This document shows positions 59,384 through 64,000 of a stretch of 64,000 nucleotides of DNA, piece after piece. A program made the translations under genes and the position numbers. Positions within the stretch are counted from its first letter, which is position 1. Every line of letters begins with the position of its first letter. Origin of the DNA: Toxonevra muliebris (Eukaryota > Arthropoda > Insecta > Diptera > Pallopteridae); NCBI GenBank assembly GCA_963691655.1, contig OY829326.1, forward strand, positions 114,115,388 through 114,179,387, written 5' to 3'. The notes under the pieces are model-generated. The model searched no databases, was not told the origin of the DNA, and worked only from the letters and a program-made list of their open reading frames with translations.

Positions 59384-60720
59384 TGTTTATTGTTTAAAAA
59401 ATCTAAAATATTTAAATATTTGAGATTTTTTCTCGAGAACCTCATTCGCCACAACACCTAAGACCCCATGAATTGGCAGTGCACTGACTCTTTCGTTGTC
59501 CATTGAGTTTCTCCGAAAATGACCTCTTCACACTTGCCGTTGTGATCGGAAGAGTCGCCTAAACTTTTAAAAAATATTTAATTGTTGGAAATCTGTTCGT
59601 GCCACAAAAATCCAAATCTTCCTAAAAACGCCATCTTTCTCCAGTCCTAGTAATTTTTTACACCACAGTTTATACTAGGCTCTCAAAGCAGATTCTGAGT
59701 CTCAATCAGTAAAGTATGATCCAAATCAACTCCTTTTTTAGTTGCAGCAAATCCAGGAAAAAGTTTCTGTAAGGTTGCAGGAATTTTCTAATTTTCATTG
59801 AGAAATTTATCTGACGAATTCTGAATTAGCGTATCGACGCAAGGAATTAAAACAGCATAACGAAAGTACGATTCAACAGAATATGTTTAATAACACAGTG
59901 CAACAGATTTTTTCGGGCCTCAAAGTAACCTGTAACATATGAAAGTAATAGTTGCTGGTATTGAATGGATAACGTGAGTCTCAGAACTATTGGTTCCATA
60001 TCGAATGCATATTCCGCATAATTTTTAAATTTCGCTGAATAATACTTCTGCATTTTTCGTTTTCTTTGAAGCGTATCCACAATTTCGTGAACATGCCTTA
60101 CTGCGGATACCAAATCACGTGATTTTTCTTGCAGTCAAACTGTTTGTCAGGAAGCATGAAAAAGAAAAATGTTTGTCGCAAACCAAGAAACTGACAATGC
60201 AAGTAAGCAAACCTCTGTTTTTGAAATGATTCAAGATTTCTCAGAAATGTGTTCTAATCCCATGTAGAGAATCTTGAATAGTTCGATGAAGGATAGTATG
60301 CTGTCATGTCGTTCAATGAATCTTGTTTCCCGAAGGCACATGAGCCTCTTCTTCTTGCTCTCCTTGAAGAATGTTAGACGCATACGAGTGATTTCAGCAC
60401 ATCGTTCACAATACCAAGTCAATTCCTGACAATGGGACTAACATGGCATTTGACAAATCGAGGTTCAAACGATGGCTATAACAGTGAGCCAGCATCATCA
60501 ATGGATACAGATTTTTCATTCTCGACTGGACGCCACTGACATGTTAAGTGACGTATCATAACCTTTACCAATGCATTTTCTCATTTCAAGACAGGAGAGC
60601 TTCAGTTATTTCCCAAAAGTCTGGTTGTAAATCGGTAAGAATACTCCAAAATCTTCGCTAATAATCATGGTACGTTATCAACTTTCTTAATAATTAGCCT
60701 GATGAAAATGTTAAATGATA
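59384..60720 (-). pseudogene. hAT transposase remnant, ZMYM1-like
   Basis: Minus-strand pieces in family order: a short GKGYDTSLNMS-like segment (about 60545), MKNLYPLMMLAHCYSHRLNL (60451-60510, family 'yvHC.sHrLNL'), KKKRLMCLRETRFIERHDSI (60231-60422, family 'lc.TRWveRh'), LVSAVRHVHEIVDTLQRKRK (59847-60113), IPCVDTLIQNSSDKFLNEN (about 59820) and KKGVDLDHTLLIETQNLL (about 59740), then WRKMAF and a decayed dimerisation region near 59500. These are landmarks of hAT transposases of the ZMYM1 / '52 kDa repressor' type. Stops and frameshifts are everywhere, and no ends or BED/TTF zinc finger were found. The remnant lies between the two deleted mariners and abuts copy A. Confidence 0.7.
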
Positions 60721-61283
60721 TCTGTATTATTTCATTCGGAATTTCAAGATTCATGTTCACATCCCCGGAATCGATCCGAAATTTGTTTTTCCTGATGGTA
60801 TTTCGAGGAAATTATTCGCAAACTCGAAACAACTCTTGTAATATTCCTTGTTCACATGCTTTACAAAATCATTTCTCGCATTTTTCCAATTTCTTTAACA
60901 GATAGCCATAAGTTTTCCTGGAATTCACATCTACAGGAAGTTCTAGAATTCGGAATTTCGGAAGTTAAAACCAAATGGAAGAACGGATGGGTCCATGGTA
61001 AATAAAATGGAACAAATTTGGTTTCTAGAGTTTCGTCTTTAAGACGATCCAAAACTTTGTTGCAATTCTGAAGGCAACGGAAAATTATAAAACGCTCAGA
61101 GAATATTTCTCCACATATGGTAAGAATTAAAGATTTTAAAAAAATTAGAAATTTCCGAATTAAGGATCAATTTTATCATTATTACTTGAACAAATGAAAT
61201 AAAAATTGTCACTAGAACCCGTATATGAAAAAAGTTAGAGTACTTCTTTTCAAAACCATTAAAACTCATTATGCTTACAAAAA
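60721..61283. other. Unresolved stretch upstream of the hAT remnant
   Basis: AT-rich and probably the decayed N-terminal part of the hAT transposase, since it lies on the expected side, but no motif is clear enough to assign. Confidence 0.3.
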
Positions 61284-61285
61284 TA

Positions 61286-62190
61286 CCACCTTGATCAAAA
61301 AGTTCCCGGAATTAATTCAAAAAATTAAAAATACAAGTTTATTCATCTAAATCTATATTGTCCCCTTCAAAGTAATCCCCATCGACTGCAACACACTTAT
61401 GCCAGCGCTTGATCCAATCCTCGAAACATTTTTTATATTCGGTTTTCGGTATGTCCATCAGTGCTTCCTGCGATTTTTCCATTACTTCCTCTCGGCTGCT
61501 GAAACGCGTTCCCCGTAATGGTTTTTTAACTCGATTGAACAGAAAGAAGTCACAGGGAGCCAAATCAGGTAAATTCGGTGGCTGTTGGATGGTATTTGTT
61601 GAATTTTTCGTCAAAAAATTTCGAATAATGATGGCACTGTGCGACGGTGCGTTATCATGGTGCAAAATCCACGAGTTTTCTGTCCACAATTCTGGTCTCT
61701 TTTGGCGAATTGCTTCACGCTAACGCCTCATAACACCCAAATAATACTCTCTGATGGTTAATTTGCGGTTATTGACCAAAATTTCTTTTACTTTATCATT
61801 TTTTTCGTCGGTTTTCGATGTCGATGGTCTGCCACTGCGTTCATCATCTTCGATTGACTCACGACCACTTTTGAACCGCTCGTGCCACTGGTAAACGACC
61901 GTTTTCTTTAGAGATTCGTTGGTTGCCGGAACACTTTTCGCGCACCATTAATTCCGTCTTTTACGCAAAATTTAATACAATACAATTTAATAAAATTGTA
62001 AAAAATCGCCAACACACACAGAGATATATGTACTCTTGGCTATGCAATTTTTGCAAATGTCAAACTATGACAATAAGATTTAGAGGGAATATCAACAACA
62101 GATGCACCAACATAACAAAAAAACAGAACTCAAATCGGAACGATGGGAGCGCCACACTGTGGTTATTCCGAGAAATTTTTGATAAGGTGG
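61286..62190 (-). mobile_element. Internally deleted mariner, copy B
   Basis: A 905-bp element with TA on both sides (61284-61285 and 62191-62192) and ends ccaccttgatcaaaaagttc / complement of ccaccttatcaaaaatttct. It is the inverted sister of copy A, 1.9 kb away, and carries the same internal deletion. Confidence 0.88.
61342..61925 (-). pseudogene. Deleted mariner transposase, copy B
   Basis: The N-terminal part is on the minus strand below about 61925 (TVVYQWHERFKSGRESIEDD-like, then RKLTIRE). The deletion junction reads TIREYYLGVMRR followed by a stop near 61720. The long open piece 61689-61342 then carries WILHHDNAPSHSAIIIRNFL (second catalytic Asp), NLPDLAPCDFFLFNRVK (third Asp) and CFEDWIKRWHKCVAVDGDYF to the end NIDLDE. 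The C-terminal half is better preserved than in copy A. The missing middle includes the first catalytic Asp. Confidence 0.85.
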
Positions 62191-62599
62191 TATTTAGAGG
62201 AAATTTGTAATGCGTATAATGATCTGAGTATTAAATACTTTCTGCATCGATTTTCATGTCCTTAAGTAAGGAAAATAGATTAAGGATAACCGAGGGTTAA
62301 AAGCAAATAATTTTCTTTTAATTTGAACCATCAATATATTGAGAAGTTGCCTTATTTATTTATTTTAATTAAAACTTAATCCTAACACAACAATTAAATC
62401 TTTTATTTTATAGTACTCTTCACAATTTGTCAATAACAATAAAATATAAGCTTAGATATAAGATAAAAATTAAAACAGATAATAAAATATTGACTGAATT
62501 GAATAATTTACATGATGATATGAGTTTACATGCATACATTTGAAGGGGGAGGAAAAACAAAAATATACGCAAAAAATAAATTAGACATGCTTATAAAAT

Positions 62600-63540
62600 A
62601 TGAATAATTCGTTTTTAAATTACAGTGCATTAGCTATAAGTCATATCCTAATCGGAAGGGATTTCCAAAGACGAGTTGTGTTGGCATGTTGAAAAACTGA
62701 CGTTCAGGCATGGGAAATCGATATTTTATATGTATCAACTAGCCGGTTCGCGATAATCTTAAAAATTGAAGCCTGTTATATACTGAGGCTGGTTCCTTTG
62801 TATAAATGTGATCTTATTTCAAGTAAATCGTTAAAGGAGACAGAAAAAATTTGCGTTGCGTAAACTGATATATGTATGGTCAAATCGTTTTAACCCGTAC
62901 GAATATCGGGCAATGTTGTTGTAAAGAACATTTAACTTATTTCAACATTCACTGTTCCAGTTTCCATAAATTTCACAACCATACATACGAATAGGAATCA
63001 GATACGTTTTAGCAATAAGCAGTCCAATATTTTCAAGGATAAGGCACTGGGTTGCCCAAAGTGCACGGAGCATTCCATATACTTTACCTATCGTACTATA
63101 GATGTGGTCCTTCAAGGATAGTGTCCTATTGAAAGTAGCACCAAGACTTTTAGCTGCGTCAACATATTTTTTTACAGATCTTTTCAGCTAAATTGCACTG
63201 AAGTTACTTAAATCAAGAGATTTTCTACTAATTACAATACATTTAGATTTACTGGGATTCAAACATAAACCATTCATGGACGCCCACTGATCGACACGAT
63301 TTAAATCAGAATTTAGATCGCGAATACAAAAACTAATAGAATTAGGACAACAACTAACATATAATTGTACGTCATCCGCATAAATATGAATATCACAGTG
63401 TTCTAAAATATTAGGTAAGTCATTAACATAAAGGACAATTAATAATGGACCAAGAATTGAGCCTTGATTTCCAAGCTAGAAACTAAAAATATTGTTATTG
63501 GCAATCGAACATTTTAAAGTCGGAGCCGAAACTTTTTTTT
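62600..63540 (-). pseudogene. Non-LTR reverse transcriptase remnant
   Basis: Reading the minus strand from about 63530: CSIANNNIFSF, stop, LGNQGSILGPLLIVLYVNDL (family 'GvpQGSiLGPlLF..yinDl'), then the catalytic box YADDVQLY with YADD at 63371-63382. WASMNGLCLNPSKSKCIVIS follows, then after a second stop KSLGATFNRTLSLKDHI, KVYGMLRALW and LLIAKTYLIPI. Further pieces, LYTKEPASVYNRLQFLR and RLWKSLPI (about 62650), close the protein. Only the palm, thumb and C-terminal part are present; the endonuclease and fingers are missing. The clade is not certain. The catalytic box is intact but stops and frameshifts make it inactive. Confidence 0.8.
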
Positions 63541-64000
63541 ATTTGTTTAATTTATTTTATTTTTAACGTTTTCTCATTTTACTCATCCTAGAGAAAATCA
63601 ATATAGTTTATGTAGACACAGCAGATTTGGTAAGGGCAAGATATGGGTTTATGAAAAGGTATTTCATCGATAATTTGTCTGATTGCTCGGCTGATATTTC
63701 AAAAATATGTGCTAGCAGACCTAGCATCTACGAGGTTTAGTATGGACCTCCACTATTTCAGCTTTCGGTGAGGAAATAGTTCTAAAACAGCACGATAGCG
63801 CAAATTGGGACCCACCGTAGGTTTGCTGCGGATCAGCCTATCCTCAAAATATTTAATTTCTATACATATTCTGAAGCAAGGTCCCACGTTTCAGATGACG
63901 TTTTTAATGCTAAACTTAACCAATGCAGCAGTTTCTACATAACTTCTAGTTTCTCTAAAACCAATTCAATTTTTTCCTCGCACTCTTCTAAATGGTTTTA
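63541..64000. other. Non-coding stretch at the window edge
   Basis: Poly(T)-rich start (63531-63545) followed by sequence with no recognised motif. A feature continuing past the window edge cannot be excluded. Confidence 0.3.

Overview
The window looks like repeat-dense, non-coding nuclear DNA of a higher fly. It is strongly AT-rich, full of 'tacatacata/tgtatgta' type microsatellites and CAA/CAG tracts, and populated by transposon families typical of Diptera (a Mos1-type mariner, DD37E Tc1/mariner elements, Tc1-like elements, piggyBac, hAT, non-LTR retrotransposons, tRNA-derived SINEs). A schizophoran fly, perhaps a tephritid, is my inference; nothing here fixes the genus. I could not identify one convincing host exon. 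The DNA is probably intergenic or lies inside very long introns, and what can be annotated is almost entirely mobile DNA in various states of decay.

Layout. 0-9.4 kb: weak non-LTR remnants (2.44 and 4.2 kb), a dead Tc1-like transposase (2.86-3.92 kb), two short elements flanked by TTAA (5.07 and 8.43 kb), and two tandem tRNA-like SINE heads (8.23-8.42 kb). 9.5-23 kb: a hairpin MITE, a non-LTR RT/RNase H remnant (11.6-12.6 kb), the C-terminal tail of another non-LTR (15.5 kb), a small hAT-like element and a TA-flanked MITE (16.1-17.0 kb), a perfect 64-bp tandem duplication (18.2 kb), a third TTAA element (21.47 kb) and a repeat array with a hairpin (22.4-23.0 kb). 23.8-25.9 kb: a terminally complete DD37E element abutting a Tc1-like remnant. 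29.4-31.6 kb: a piggyBac-like transposase split by a 5'-truncated R1-like non-LTR element, with target-site duplication and poly(A) tail preserved.

33.8-48.3 kb: two copies of one Mos1-type mariner, at 33.77 and 47.04 kb. Between them lie an inverted-repeat block with internal direct repeats (37.5-38.7 kb), a second DD37E lineage remnant (38.7-39.0 kb) and a 1.5-kb hAT-like element with a perfect 8-bp target duplication (42.57-44.10 kb). 48.7-58.4 kb: several MITEs, a tRNA-derived SINE (49.8 kb), a 0.9-kb hAT-like element with perfect 8-bp duplication (51.87 kb), a MITE with a duplicated left end (53.5 kb), a tandem-unit block that resembles a retrotransposon 5' UTR (54.4-55.1 kb), and a second copy of the 38-kb repeat (56.04 kb). 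58.5-62.2 kb: two inverted copies of one internally deleted mariner flank a decayed ZMYM1-type hAT transposase. 62.6-63.5 kb: a non-LTR reverse transcriptase remnant with QGSILGP and YADD motifs.

There are no operons or working pathways to describe. The information is in how the elements nest in one another. The transposase genes with enough sequence to judge are all broken by stops, frameshifts, deletions or loss of catalytic residues. Only the R1-like reading frame (about 354 codons) is uninterrupted, and it lacks its 5' part.
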